Part shown: piece by piece, positions 1 through 8,046 of the stretch
Numbering within the stretch: the first letter of the stretch is position 1
Layout of the letters: each line of letters opens with the position of its first letter
Source of the DNA: Herbaspirillum rhizosphaerae
GTDB lineage: Bacteria > Pseudomonadota > Gammaproteobacteria > Burkholderiales > Burkholderiaceae_D
NCBI RefSeq assembly: GCF_001189965.1
Contig: NZ_LFLU01000025.1
Coordinates: 1 to 48,473 of the forward strand
Length of the DNA: 48,473 nucleotides
Reading direction: 5' to 3'
The notes under the pieces: model-generated
Told to the model about the DNA's origin: nothing
Databases searched by the model: none
Seen by the model: the letters and a program-made list of their open reading frames with translations, nothing else
Program-made: the position numbers and the translations under genes

Positions 1-1
1 A

Positions 2-136
2 CAGAACGCCAAGCTGGCGCTGGAGGCGGCGCATCGCGGCTATGTGATGGAGTCGGGCCTGATCACCATGACCGGCGACGCCAAGCAGATGCTTAATGAT
101 CCGCGTGTCAAGGCGGCTTATCTGGGCGAGGCATAA
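2..136 (+). CDS. livF: LivF C-terminus: branched-chain amino acid ABC transporter ATPase (partial)
   Basis: The window opens inside this gene; only the last 44 residues and the stop are present. The tail contains GYVMESGLITMTGDA and ends DPRVKAAYLGEA, which is the usual C-terminus of LivF, the second cytoplasmic ATPase of the Liv (branched-chain amino acid or amide) importer. The ABC catalytic motifs lie upstream of the window and cannot be checked. The substrate is not readable from this part. No clear intrinsic terminator follows in the 205-base gap before the next gene. Confidence 0.8.
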   Translation, partial: QNAKLALEAAHRGYVMESGLITMTGDAKQMLNDPRVKAAYLGEA

Positions 137-341
137 GAAAGCGGCGCAGGAAACCGGATGCTTCGTCATGCATGGCTGCTGCCATGACAACAATCAGTAG
201 CATTCGGATACATCCTTTAAGGAACCATGCGTCTTGTTAAGGGCTCCATACAACGGTCCCGCTGCATTTGCAGTGCATATGTCTTCGGCAACATTGCCGT
301 GCGGCGGGTTTCTGCATTATTGATATCGCACGGAGCCCTCC

Positions 342-740
342 ATGAATAAGAAATCCATCGTCTCCTCGGTTCTCGCACTGACGCTCGGCGTCGGCGCTTT
401 GCCTGCTGTTTATGCTCAACAATACGGTCGCGATGACGGCCGTCCGCCGCAAGGCCATGACGATCGCCGTGGTCCGCCCGATCGCCATGATGATCGTCGT
501 GACGACCGTCGCGGCCCTCCGGGTCATCGCGATGACCGCGGCGCCGGTCCGAATCACGCCTTCCATCGCGGCGACCGCCTGCCGCCGGAATACCGCAACC
601 GCCAGTACGTCGTCAACAACTGGCGCGAACATCGCCTGAGCGCGCCTCCGCGCGGCTATCAATGGGTGCAGACCGGCGGCGATTATGTGCTGGTCGCGAT
701 CGGCACCGGCATCATCATGCAATTGTTGCTGGGCAACTAA
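342..740 (+). CDS. RcnB family periplasmic protein
   Basis: 132-residue exported protein. Residues 1-25 form a Sec signal peptide (basic start, hydrophobic core, cleavage after VYA-Q). Residues 28-70 are a charged low-complexity stretch rich in Asp, Arg, His, Gly and Pro, with repeated DDRRGPP-like units. The C-terminal 60 residues match the RcnB domain (RLPPEYRNRQYVVNNW, then GYQWVQTGGDYVLVAI and a hydrophobic end). E. coli RcnB takes part in nickel/cobalt homeostasis. The His/Asp-rich stretch would suit metal binding, but that is inference. GGAG at 332-335 sits six bases before the ATG. It appears monocistronic, with two hairpins downstream. Confidence 0.75.
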   Translation: MNKKSIVSSVLALTLGVGALPAVYAQQYGRDDGRPPQGHDDRRGPPDRHDDRRDDRRGPPGHRDDRGAGPNHAFHRGDRLPPEYRNRQYVVNNWREHRLSAPPRGYQWVQTGGDYVLVAIGTGIIMQLLLGN

Positions 741-756
741 GCTGATTGATTAAGCA

Positions 757-786
757 GTCCGGCGCAATCAGCCGGACCGACTTTTC
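757..786 (+). terminator. Hairpin after rcnB-like gene
   Basis: A 7-bp perfect stem (GTCCGGC/GCCGGAC, 757-763 with 771-777) with a 7-base loop, followed by a short CTTTT. It is a weak intrinsic terminator and is backed by a stronger one just downstream. Confidence 0.5.
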
Positions 787-796
787 AGCGTCATCC

Positions 797-833
797 AACA
801 CCCGTCCCGCAGCGTCCGGACGGGTGTTTGTTT
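797..833 (+). terminator. Rho-independent terminator
   Basis: An 11-bp perfect stem (AACACCCGTCC, 797-807, with GGACGGGTGTT, 818-828) and a 10-base loop run straight into a TGTTT tract. It ends the rcnB-like transcript before putA. Confidence 0.75.
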
Positions 834-860
834 ATCCGGCAAAGACGAAAACGGATAAGA

Positions 861-928
861 ATATAATTCTGTAAAAATGTATTTGTCTTAATATAATTTG
901 TAATTAATGCTGTAAATGCAGAATTAAT
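861..928 (+). promoter_or_regulatory. AT-rich putA control region with repeats and a dyad
   Basis: This stretch is very AT-rich compared with its surroundings. The 8-mer ATATAATT occurs at 861-868 and again at 891-898, exactly 30 bp apart, and each copy contains TATAAT. An imperfect dyad with 10-bp arms and one mismatch lies at 903-928 (ATTAATGCTG, 6-base spacer, CAGAATTAAT). No good -35 box is placed correctly for either TATAAT, so the promoter itself is uncertain. Because this PutA has no DNA-binding domain, a separate proline-responsive regulator probably binds here. Confidence 0.4.
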
Positions 929-999
929 ATTGGCTCATCCCGCATAAAATCGCAGCAAGCAAAAACCGTGTTTTGCCGACTTTTCCGAGACAAACCAAT

Positions 1000-3900
1000 A
1001 TGAACAACGCCTCCCACCCGTCCAGCGCTTTTACCTTCCTTCCCGCTTTCGCCGCTTTTCATCACGAAGTGATGGCGGAGCAAACGCCCTTGCGCGCCGC
1101 AATCACCGCCGTGTACCGCCGCGACGAACGCGGCGCCGTGCAATGGCTGCTGTCGCAGGTGCAAAGCAATGCGAACTGGACCGAAGCGACGCAAAAGCTG
1201 GCGCGCACGCTGGTGCAGGCGGTGCGCACCAAGCGCACGCGCTCGTCCGGTGTGGACGCGCTGATGCACGAGTTTTCGCTGTCGTCGGAAGAGGGCGTGG
1301 CGCTGATGTGCCTGGCCGAAGCGCTGCTGCGCATTCCCGATCACCAGACCGCCGACCGCCTGATCGCCGACAAGATCAGCAAGGGCGACTGGCGCAAACA
1401 TCTGGGCGAGTCGCCGTCGCTGTTCGTCAATGCGGCAACCTGGGGCTTGCTGATCACCGGCAAGCTGGTCGGCACCAATAGTGAAAGCGGCCTGGCCTCG
1501 GCGCTCACGCGCCTGATCAACAAGGGCGGCGAGCCGCTGATCCGCAAGGGCGTCGATCTCGCCATACGCATGCTGGGCAACCAGTTCGTCACCGGCCAGA
1601 CCATCGCCGAAGCGCTGGCCAACAGCCGCGACAACGAAAAGCGCGGCTATCGCTACTCCTACGACATGCTCGGCGAAGCCGCGCTGACCGGGCACGACGC
1701 CGCCTTCTATTACAAATCCTACGAAGACGCGATCCACGCCATCGGCCGCGCCTCCAACGGCCGCGGCATCAAGAACGGTCCCGGCATTTCGGTCAAGCTG
1801 TCGGCGCTGCATCCGCGCTATTCGCGCGCCCAGCATGCGCGCGTGATGAACGAACTGCTGCCGCGCCTCAAGCAACTGCTAGTGCTGGCCAAGTCCTACA
1901 ACATCGGCCTGAATATCGACGCCGAAGAAGCCGACCGTCTGGAGCTGTCGCTGGACCTGATGGAAGCGCTGGCCTTCGATCGCGACCTCGACGGTTTCGA
2001 AGGCATCGGCTTCGTGGTGCAGGCCTACCAGAAACGTTGTCCTTTCGTGATCGACTACCTCGCCGACCTGGCGCGTCGCAGCGGCCGCAAGCTGATGGTG
2101 CGCCTGGTCAAGGGCGCGTACTGGGACAGCGAAATCAAGCGCGCGCAAGTGGACGGCTTGTCCGGTTATCCGGTCTACACGCGCAAGGTGCACACCGATT
2201 TGTCCTACCTGACCTGCGCGCAAAAGCTGCTGGCCTCGACCGACGCCATCTACCCGCAATTCGCCACGCATAACGCGCACACGCTGTCCGCGATCTACAC
2301 CTGGGCGCAGCAGCACAAGATCGACGACTATGAATTCCAATGCCTGCACGGCATGGGCGAAACCCTGTACGACCAGGTGGTCGGCGCCGATCAGCTCGGC
2401 AAGGCTTGCCGCATTTACGCGCCGGTCGGTTCGCACCAGACCTTGCTGGCCTATCTGGTGCGTCGCTTGCTGGAGAACGGCGCCAATTCGTCCTTCGTGA
2501 ACCAGATCGTCGACGAAAACGTCGCCATCGACACGCTGATCACCGACCCGATCGCGGCCGTGCAAAAATCCGGCGGCGAGCCGCATCCGCAGATCGCGTT
2601 GCCGCGCAACCTGTACGGCGAAGAACGCAAGAATTCCACCGGCATCGACCTCAGCAACGAAGACAGCCTGCGCGAACTCGACCGCATCTTTGTGCATGCC
2701 TCGACGCATCAATGGCAGGCCGCGCCGTTGCTGCATGACGGCGCCAACTCTACCGGCGAGCTGCAGCAGATCTGCAATCCGGCCGACCGTCGCGATGTCG
2801 TCGGCCAGGTGGTCGAAGCCTCGCGCACCGATGTGGAAAGCGCGCTGGAAGCCGCAACCGCCTTCGCTTCGGAATGGCAATCGGTGTCGGCGTCCGACCG
2901 CGCGCAGATGCTGGAGCATGCCGCCGACCTGTTCGAAACGCATCAGCCTGAACTGATGGCGCTGGCCGTGCGCGAAGCCGGCAAGTCGCTGCCGAACGCG
3001 ATTGCCGAAGTGCGCGAAGCGGTCGACTTCCTGCGCTACTACGCGCTGCAGACACGCCACGACGGCAACGCGCTGGCCTGGGGGCCGGTGGTGTGCATCA
3101 GCCCGTGGAATTTCCCGCTGGCGATTTTCATTGGCGAAGTCAGCGCCTCGCTGGCCGCCGGCAACGTCGTGCTGGCCAAGCCTGCCGAACAAACGCCGCT
3201 GATCGCGCATCGCGCGGTGCAATTGCTGCATGAAGCCGGCGTGCCGCCCGCAGCGCTGCAATTTTTGCCGGGTCGCGGCGAGACCGTCGGCGCTTTATTG
3301 ACCGGCGACGCACGCGTCAAGGGCGTGATCTTCACCGGCTCGACCGAAGTCGCACAACTGATCAACCGCACGCTGGCGCAACGCATCAAGGACGAGCACG
3401 GCGACATTCCGATCATCGCCGAAACCGGCGGCCAGAACGCGCTGATCGTCGATTCCAGCGCCTTGCCGGAACAGGTGGTGCAGGATGTCCTGAGTTCGGC
3501 CTTCGACAGCGCCGGACAACGCTGCTCGGCGCTGCGCGTGCTGTGCCTGCAGGAAGACATCGCCGACAAGACCATGACCATGCTCAAGGGCGCGATGCAG
3601 GAGCTGCGCGTCGGCCGCCCGGATTGCCTGGAAACCGACATCGGCCCCGTCATCGACAGCGAAGCGCGCACGCAATTGCTGGCGCACATCGAACAGATGA
3701 AACAAAACTGCAAGGTCTATCAGCTGCCGCTGGATGAACGTCACGAGCAAGGCACTTTCGTCGCGCCGACCGTGATCGAGATCGACTCCATCGCCCAGCT
3801 CAAGCGCGAAGTCTTCGGCCCCGTGCTGCATGTGCTGCGCTATCGCCGCGACCAGTTGCCGCAACTGATCGACACCATCAACGCCAGCGGCTACGGCCTG

Positions 3901-4668
3901 ACCCTGGGCGTGCATTCACGCATCGATGAAACCATCGACTTCGTTGCGCAGCGCGCACACGTCGGCAACATTTACGTCAACCGCAACATCGTCGGCGCCG
4001 TGGTCGGCGTCCAGCCTTTCGGCGGCGAAGGCAAGTCGGGCACCGGTCCCAAGGCCGGCGGTCCGCTGTATCTGAAGCGCCTGCAGCGCCATGCCGAAGT
4101 CAAACTGTTCAGCGATGACAAGGCCGCCGCGTCGGCGCCCTTGAAAGCATTGCTGGAATGGGCCGCAACGCATGGCCATGCCAAGCTGGCGCAGCTGGGT
4201 GCCGCCTACGTGCAGGAAAGCCTGCTCTACAAGACGCTGACCTTGCCCGGTCCGACCGGCGAACGCAACACGTTGTCGTTCGCGCCGCGCGGCAAGATCC
4301 TGTGCGCCGCCGACGACGTATCGGCCTTGCTCAATCAATTGGCGGCGGTGCTGGCAACCGGCAACACGGCGGTGGTGCCGGCCATGCAAAGCAAGCTGAT
4401 TCCCGCCGGTCTGCCGCAAGTGGTGCATCAGGCGATCGACGTCAGCGGCGATATCGCGGCGGCGGATCTGCATTTGGCGCTGGTCGATGCGCCGGTCATC
4501 ACGCAATGGCGCAATGTGCTGGCGGCACGCGACGGCGCCCTGGTGCCGCTGGTGCCGACGTCGGAAGATGCTCCGATTGATTTGTGGCGCCTGGTGGCCG
4601 AGCGTGCACTGTGCGTCAACACGACGGCGGCGGGCGGCAATGCGAGCCTGATGACTTTGTCGGTGTAA
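1000..4668 (+). CDS. putA: Bifunctional proline dehydrogenase / L-glutamate gamma-semialdehyde dehydrogenase PutA
   Basis: Oxidises proline to glutamate at the inner membrane: an FAD proline dehydrogenase passes P5C to an NAD aldehyde dehydrogenase. From the ATG at 1000 it is 1222 residues; an in-frame TTG at 973 would add nine. The N-terminus starts at the helical arm (AITAVYRRDERGAVQWLL) and lacks the ribbon-helix-helix domain of E. coli PutA. PRODH motifs include YQKRCPFVIDYL, RLVKGAYWDSEIKRAQ and YLVRRLLENGA. The aldehyde dehydrogenase half has ISPWNFPLAIF, ETGGQNALIV and the catalytic Cys842 in SAGQRCSALRVL. A C-terminal domain ending NTTAAGGNASLMTLSV is present. This is therefore a long PutA without RHH: enzymatic, not self-repressing. 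Confidence 0.95.
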   Translation: MNNASHPSSAFTFLPAFAAFHHEVMAEQTPLRAAITAVYRRDERGAVQWLLSQVQSNANWTEATQKLARTLVQAVRTKRTRSSGVDALMHEFSLSSEEGVALMCLAEALLRIPDHQTADRLIADKISKGDWRKHLGESPSLFVNAATWGLLITGKLVGTNSESGLASALTRLINKGGEPLIRKGVDLAIRMLGNQFVTGQTIAEALANSRDNEKRGYRYSYDMLGEAALTGHDAAFYYKSYEDAIHAIGRASNGRGIKNGPGISVKLSALHPRYSRAQHARVMNELLPRLKQLLVLAKSYNIGLNIDAEEADRLELSLDLMEALAFDRDLDGFEGIGFVVQAYQKRCPFVIDYLADLARRSGRKLMVRLVKGAYWDSEIKRAQVDGLSGYPVYTRKVHTDLSYLTCAQKLLASTDAIYPQFATHNAHTLSAIYTWAQQHKIDDYEFQCLHGMGETLYDQVVGADQLGKACRIYAPVGSHQTLLAYLVRRLLENGANSSFVNQIVDENVAIDTLITDPIAAVQKSGGEPHPQIALPRNLYGEERKNSTGIDLSNEDSLRELDRIFVHASTHQWQAAPLLHDGANSTGELQQICNPADRRDVVGQVVEASRTDVESALEAATAFASEWQSVSASDRAQMLEHAADLFETHQPELMALAVREAGKSLPNAIAEVREAVDFLRYYALQTRHDGNALAWGPVVCISPWNFPLAIFIGEVSASLAAGNVVLAKPAEQTPLIAHRAVQLLHEAGVPPAALQFLPGRGETVGALLTGDARVKGVIFTGSTEVAQLINRTLAQRIKDEHGDIPIIAETGGQNALIVDSSALPEQVVQDVLSSAFDSAGQRCSALRVLCLQEDIADKTMTMLKGAMQELRVGRPDCLETDIGPVIDSEARTQLLAHIEQMKQNCKVYQLPLDERHEQGTFVAPTVIEIDSIAQLKREVFGPVLHVLRYRRDQLPQLIDTINASGYGLTLGVHSRIDETIDFVAQRAHVGNIYVNRNIVGAVVGVQPFGGEGKSGTGPKAGGPLYLKRLQRHAEVKLFSDDKAAASAPLKALLEWAATHGHAKLAQLGAAYVQESLLYKTLTLPGPTGERNTLSFAPRGKILCAADDVSALLNQLAAVLATGNTAVVPAMQSKLIPAGLPQVVHQAIDVSGDIAAADLHLALVDAPVITQWRNVLAARDGALVPLVPTSEDAPIDLWRLVAERALCVNTTAAGGNASLMTLSV

Positions 4669-4683
4669 ATTTGTAAAGAACTT

Positions 4684-4781
4684 GTCGTCCTGACGAAAGT
4701 CAGGACCCAGCGCCGTGATTGCGGTCGGTTACAGCAATTGCCGCCAATACGACACTGGGTCCCAGCGTGCGCTGGGACGAC
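4684..4781. repeat. Composite inverted-repeat element (REP/BIME-like)
   Basis: Nested dyads: a tight hairpin GTCCTGAC-GAAA-GTCAGGAC (4687-4706); a second hairpin GTCCCAGC-GTGC-GCTGGGAC (4759-4778); outer arms GTCGTCC (4684-4690) pairing with GGACGAC (4775-4781); and GGACCCAG (4703-4710) pairing with CTGGGTCC (4755-4762). A weaker inner dyad lies around 4717-4748. Arm pairs at both ends resemble palindromic extragenic elements that recur in proteobacterial genomes. No second full copy is in this window. Confidence 0.5.
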
Positions 4782-4790
4782 GGCTTTTTT
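4759..4790 (+). terminator. putA: Probable putA terminator
   Basis: A perfect 8-bp GC-rich stem with a GTGC loop (4759-4778) is followed by GACGGC and then TTTTTT (4785-4790). The gap between stem and T tract is longer than usual. It forms the right arm of the composite repeat. Confidence 0.5.
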
Positions 4791-4949
4791 GCATTTGTTG
4801 TCCTTGCTCCCTGTCCCTTCTTAAAGCAGATAGGTGTAGACAGATTGTCATCTGTCCATGTCCGGCTCTCCCTCCATTCTGCCTCGCCCAGCCCCGGCGG
4901 CGTAAAATAACGCTTCTGTACCGGGCGCGCCGGCGCATCTTGCGATCTC

Positions 4950-4977
4950 CTTGCAATCCACGCAGCCGACCCCATTT
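4950..4977 (+). promoter_or_regulatory. Heat-shock (sigma-32) type promoter for hslVU
   Basis: CTTGCAA at 4950-4956, a 13-base spacer, then CCCCATTT at 4970-4977. This closely matches the sigma-32 consensus (CTTGAAA, 11-16 bases, CCCCATnT), with one mismatch in the -35 element. It lies 53 bases upstream of the hslV start, and hslVU is a classical heat-shock operon. The assignment rests on motif and context. Confidence 0.7.
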
Positions 4978-5030
4978 CACCAGAACAAGCAAAGCAACAT
5001 CTTGCGGAACACATTCATTGAGGCATTAGC

Positions 5031-5567
5031 ATGGAACAATTTCACGGCACGACCATTCTCTCCGTCCGGCGCGGCAACACCGTGGCGCTCGGCGGCGACG
5101 GCCAGGTGACGCTCGGCAACGTGGTCATGAAGGGCACTGCGCGCAAGGTGCGCAAGCTCTACAACGGCAAGGTCCTGGTCGGTTTTGCCGGCGGCACGGC
5201 CGATGCGTTTACGCTGCTCGACCTGTTTGAATCCAAGCTGGAAAAGCACCAGGGCAATCTCATGCGCGCCTCGGTCGAACTGGCCAAGGAATGGCGCACC
5301 GACCGCATGCTGCGCCGCCTTGAAGCCATGCTGCTGACCGCCGACCGCGACAGCACGCTGGTGATCACCGGCAACGGCGACGTGCTGGAGCCGACCGACG
5401 GCATCGGCGCGATCGGTTCGGGCGGCACCTTCGCCCAATCGGCGGCCAAGGCGCTGCAAGAAAATACCGAGCTGTCGCCCGCCGACATCGTCAAGAAATC
5501 GCTGGTGATTGCAGGCGAGCTCTGCATCTATACCAATCTAAACCACATCATCGAGACCCTGGACTAA
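5031..5567 (+). CDS. hslV: ATP-dependent protease proteolytic subunit HslV (ClpQ)
   Basis: 178 residues; the threonine peptidase of the HslUV (ClpYQ) protease, which degrades unfolded and regulatory proteins in the cytoplasm. The N-terminus [14 protein letters not shown] shows the TT pair; self-processing should expose Thr7 as the nucleophile after loss of six residues. [23 protein letters not shown] and IGSGG...AAKAL are typical of the family. It is followed by hslU, but after an unusually long 189-base gap. A heat-shock-type promoter lies upstream. Confidence 0.95.
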   Translation: MEQFHGTTILSVRRGNTVALGGDGQVTLGNVVMKGTARKVRKLYNGKVLVGFAGGTADAFTLLDLFESKLEKHQGNLMRASVELAKEWRTDRMLRRLEAMLLTADRDSTLVITGNGDVLEPTDGIGAIGSGGTFAQSAAKALQENTELSPADIVKKSLVIAGELCIYTNLNHIIETLD

Positions 5568-5593
5568 CCTGTCCACGATCTTACTGCGAGGCC

Positions 5594-5700
5594 GTGATCC
5601 GGCGTCGGGCGGTGCTCGGAATCCTCATGTACTAAAGTACACTCCAAGGACTATGCAACTGAGCTCCGCTCCGTCCGCCACCGGCTGACGACCTCTCGCT
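5594..5700. repeat. Interspersed palindromic element, copy 1 (between hslV and hslU)
   Basis: Contains GATCCG, GCTC, a core CATGTACTAAAGTACACTCC (GTAC-N4-GTAC), then GAGCTC and CTCGCTAC. The same landmarks in the same order occur at 16560-16640, so the two look like diverged copies of one extragenic element. It fills most of the hslV-hslU gap. Boundaries are approximate. Confidence 0.45.
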
Positions 5701-5756
5701 ACAGATCGTGAACAGGTTTCAGGTCTTTTTGAACCATACAGAGCAAAGCACACACC

Positions 5757-7115
5757 ATGAACATGACTCCCAAAGAGATCGTTTCCGAACTGGATAAACA
5801 CGTCGTCGGCCAGGGTCGCGCCAAGCGCGCCGTCGCCATTGCGCTGCGCAACCGCTGGCGTCGCCAGCAGGTAGCCGAGCCGCTGCGCCACGAGATTACG
5901 CCGAAGAACATCCTGATGATCGGCCCCACCGGCGTCGGCAAGACCGAAATCGCCCGGCGCCTGGCCAAATTGGCCGACGCGCCCTTCATCAAGATCGAAG
6001 CCACCAAGTTCACCGAAGTCGGCTACGTCGGCCGCGACGTCGACACCATCATCCGGGACCTGATCGACATCGGCATCAAGCAAACGCGCGAAGGCGAAGT
6101 ACGCAAGGTGCGTGCGCGCGCCGAAGACGCCGCCGAAGACCGCGTGCTCGACATCCTGCTGCCGCCGGCGCGCGATTTCGGCTTCACGCCGGAAGGCAAC
6201 AAGAATGCCGCCGCATCGGGTGACGGCGTGGAAGAAAAGGGCAGCACCACGCGCCAGACCTTCCGCAAGCGTCTGCGCGAAGGCGCGCTCGACGACCGCG
6301 AGATCGAGATCGAGTTGTCCGACGCCGCGCCGTCGATGGAAATCATGGCGCCTCCCGGCATGGAAGAAATGACCGAACAGATCAAGTCGATGTTTTCCGG
6401 CATGGGCAACAACCGCAAGAAAACGCGCAAGATCAAGATCAAGGAAGCCATGAAGTTCCTGATCGAAGAAGAAGCCGGCAAGCTGGTCAATGAAGAAGAG
6501 TTGAAGCAGAAGGCCATCGCCAACGTCGAGCAAAACGGCATAGTCTTCCTCGACGAGATCGACAAGATCGCCACGCGCTCGCAAGGCAGCGCCGACGTCT
6601 CGCGCGCCGGCGTGCAGCGCGACCTGCTGCCGCTGGTGGAAGGCACGACCGTCAACACCAAGTACGGCATGATCAAGACCGACCACATCCTGTTCATCGC
6701 TTCGGGCGCTTTCCATCTGGCCAAGCCATCCGATCTGATTCCGGAATTGCAGGGCCGTTTTCCGATCCGCGTCGAACTGGATTCCTTGTCGATCGACGAT
6801 TTCAAAACCATCCTGACCGGCACCGACGCCTGCCTGACCAAGCAATACCAGGCGCTGCTCGAGACCGAAGGCGTCAAGGTGGAGTTCGACGACAGCGGCA
6901 TCCAGCAACTGGCGGAGATCGCGTTTTCGGTCAATGAAAAGACGGAGAACATCGGCGCGCGCCGTCTCTACACCGTGATGGAAAAACTGCTGGAAGAGAT
7001 CTCGTTCTCGGCCGGCGAAACCGGTGAACAGACCATCGCCATCGATGCCGCCTACGTCAAGGATCGCCTGGGCGAACTGGCAGTCAACGAAGACCTGTCG
7101 CGCTACGTGCTGTAA
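5757..7115 (+). CDS. hslU: ATP-dependent protease ATPase subunit HslU (ClpY)
   Basis: 452 residues; the AAA+ hexameric unfoldase that feeds HslV. Walker A GPTGVGKT at residues 56-63, pore loop GYVG at 89-92, the inserted I domain at roughly 110-245, and Walker [13 protein letters not shown] with D266 and E267. The sensor-2 region [18 protein letters not shown] lies near the C-terminus, and the protein ends DLSRYVL, the C-terminal tail that docks into HslV. ATG 5757 and ATG 5763 are both possible starts. It should be cotranscribed with hslV, unless the repeat between them affects the message. Confidence 0.95.
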   Translation: MNMTPKEIVSELDKHVVGQGRAKRAVAIALRNRWRRQQVAEPLRHEITPKNILMIGPTGVGKTEIARRLAKLADAPFIKIEATKFTEVGYVGRDVDTIIRDLIDIGIKQTREGEVRKVRARAEDAAEDRVLDILLPPARDFGFTPEGNKNAAASGDGVEEKGSTTRQTFRKRLREGALDDREIEIELSDAAPSMEIMAPPGMEEMTEQIKSMFSGMGNNRKKTRKIKIKEAMKFLIEEEAGKLVNEEELKQKAIANVEQNGIVFLDEIDKIATRSQGSADVSRAGVQRDLLPLVEGTTVNTKYGMIKTDHILFIASGAFHLAKPSDLIPELQGRFPIRVELDSLSIDDFKTILTGTDACLTKQYQALLETEGVKVEFDDSGIQQLAEIAFSVNEKTENIGARRLYTVMEKLLEEISFSAGETGEQTIAIDAAYVKDRLGELAVNEDLSRYVL

Positions 7116-7154
7116 GCGTCACGGGACAGAATCGTAGAGAAGGAGAGCGCAGTC

Positions 7155-7355
7155 ATGGCAAACAAGGCATTGGCAACGAGGCAGAAGATGAGCTTTCGCG
7201 TTGAGCCTTCGCAAAAGCTTGCCAAGCCGCGCAATCCGTTCGCGGTCGCCGCCAAGCAGCGCGCCGCCGGTCCGCATCGCAAGACGGCGTCGGCGCTGCG
7301 GCAGTCGGCCCGACTGGAAGTGAAGAAAAAACTGGACGAGCCGGAGCAGGAGTAA
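7155..7355 (+). CDS. Small basic protein of unknown function
   Basis: 66 residues, rich in Lys, Arg and Ala, with a pI clearly basic by composition. It has no membrane segment, no Cys and no signal peptide. A strong Shine-Dalgarno (AAGGAG, 7139-7144) precedes the ATG and argues for a real gene. It lies 39 bases after hslU in the same direction and ends before a bidirectional terminator, so it is probably the last gene of the hslVU transcript. I do not recognise the family; a nucleic-acid-binding role is possible from composition only. Confidence 0.6.
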   Translation: MANKALATRQKMSFRVEPSQKLAKPRNPFAVAAKQRAAGPHRKTASALRQSARLEVKKKLDEPEQE

Positions 7356-7385
7356 AGCTTCTGCCTTCAACGACGAGTTGCAATG

Positions 7386-7417
7386 AAAAAAGCCACGGAT
7401 TTCCGTGGCTTTTTTTT
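7386..7417. terminator. Bidirectional terminator between hslVU unit and gspG-like gene
   Basis: A-tract, AGCCACGGA, short loop, TCCGTGGCT and T-tract: a perfect palindrome with A6 on the left and T8 on the right. It can terminate both the rightward hslVU-7155 transcript and the leftward gspG-like transcript. Confidence 0.85.
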
Positions 7418-7459
7418 GTCCGGGGCAGCATGCAGATCAGCAACTGCGCAACTCCAAAA

Positions 7460-7930
7460 TCAATGCTTGCTGCGGATCACGCCCGGATTGTCGTCGCCTT
7501 CATCGGGGCCGTGGGCGCCGAATGAAAACACATCGAAGGCGTCGCCTTCACCGCTGAGGCGGTATTGATAGGGATGGCCCCAGGGGTCGCGCGGCAGGCG
7601 GTCGATGTAGCCGCCGGTTTTCCAGTCTTTCGGGATCGGCGCGCGGGTCGGTTTTACGATCAGCGCCAGCAGGCCTTGTTCGGTGGTCGGATAAGCGCCG
7701 GTGTCTTGCTTGTAGAGTTGCAGCGCCTTGTCGATTTCGCCGAGCTCCTGTTCAGCAGTGACGACTTCCGGATTGTGCGCATGATTGACTGCGGTCATCA
7801 GACGGGGGACGGCCACGATGGCAATCACGGCGATAACGGCAATGGCTGCCAGCAGTTGGAATTTCGTCAAACCGCGCTGCAGCGCATAAAAACGTGTAAG
7901 AGAAACGGGTCGCGTGACAATGCGGCGCAT
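7460..7930 (-). CDS. GspG-type type II secretion pseudopilin, orphan
   Basis: 156 residues. A 20-residue basic leader ends in Gly20, followed by the hydrophobic helix LTKFQLLAAIAVIAVIAIVAVP, a class III prepilin layout. The GspG core is clear: ELGEIDKALQLYKQDTGAYPTTEQGL, LPRDPWGHPYQYRLSGEG and a C-terminal SFGAHGPDEGDD loop that resembles the calcium site. GspG normally forms the shaft of the secretion pseudopilus. The residue at +5 of the mature protein is Gln25 rather than the near-invariant Glu. No other gsp gene is nearby. GGAAAG precedes the ATG. The nearest family is GspG; its role here is uncertain. Confidence 0.75.
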   Translation of the reverse strand: MRRIVTRPVSLTRFYALQRGLTKFQLLAAIAVIAVIAIVAVPRLMTAVNHAHNPEVVTAEQELGEIDKALQLYKQDTGAYPTTEQGLLALIVKPTRAPIPKDWKTGGYIDRLPRDPWGHPYQYRLSGEGDAFDVFSFGAHGPDEGDDNPGVIRSKH

Positions 7931-8046
7931 CGGACTTTCTTTCCAGTAAAGCGAGATGCGAGAGTATAAGGCCGAAGCGCCGCCAATGGTATGGCGGCGT
8001 CCGGATTTGCCTGCAATTTATTATCAGGAAAACATTCAATCTGCGT

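Larger units (their letters stand above)
4669..5030. other. putA-hslV intergenic region (362 bases)
   Basis: No coding sequence with a plausible start and composition is seen here. It holds a composite inverted-repeat element (4684-4781) with terminator character, then about 165 bases of unassigned sequence, then a heat-shock-type promoter (4950-4977) and the hslV leader. Confidence 0.6.

Noticed and set aside
5625..6908. 427-codon minus-strand frame opposite hslU
   Set aside because: A shadow of hslU; composition and lack of family features argue against coding.
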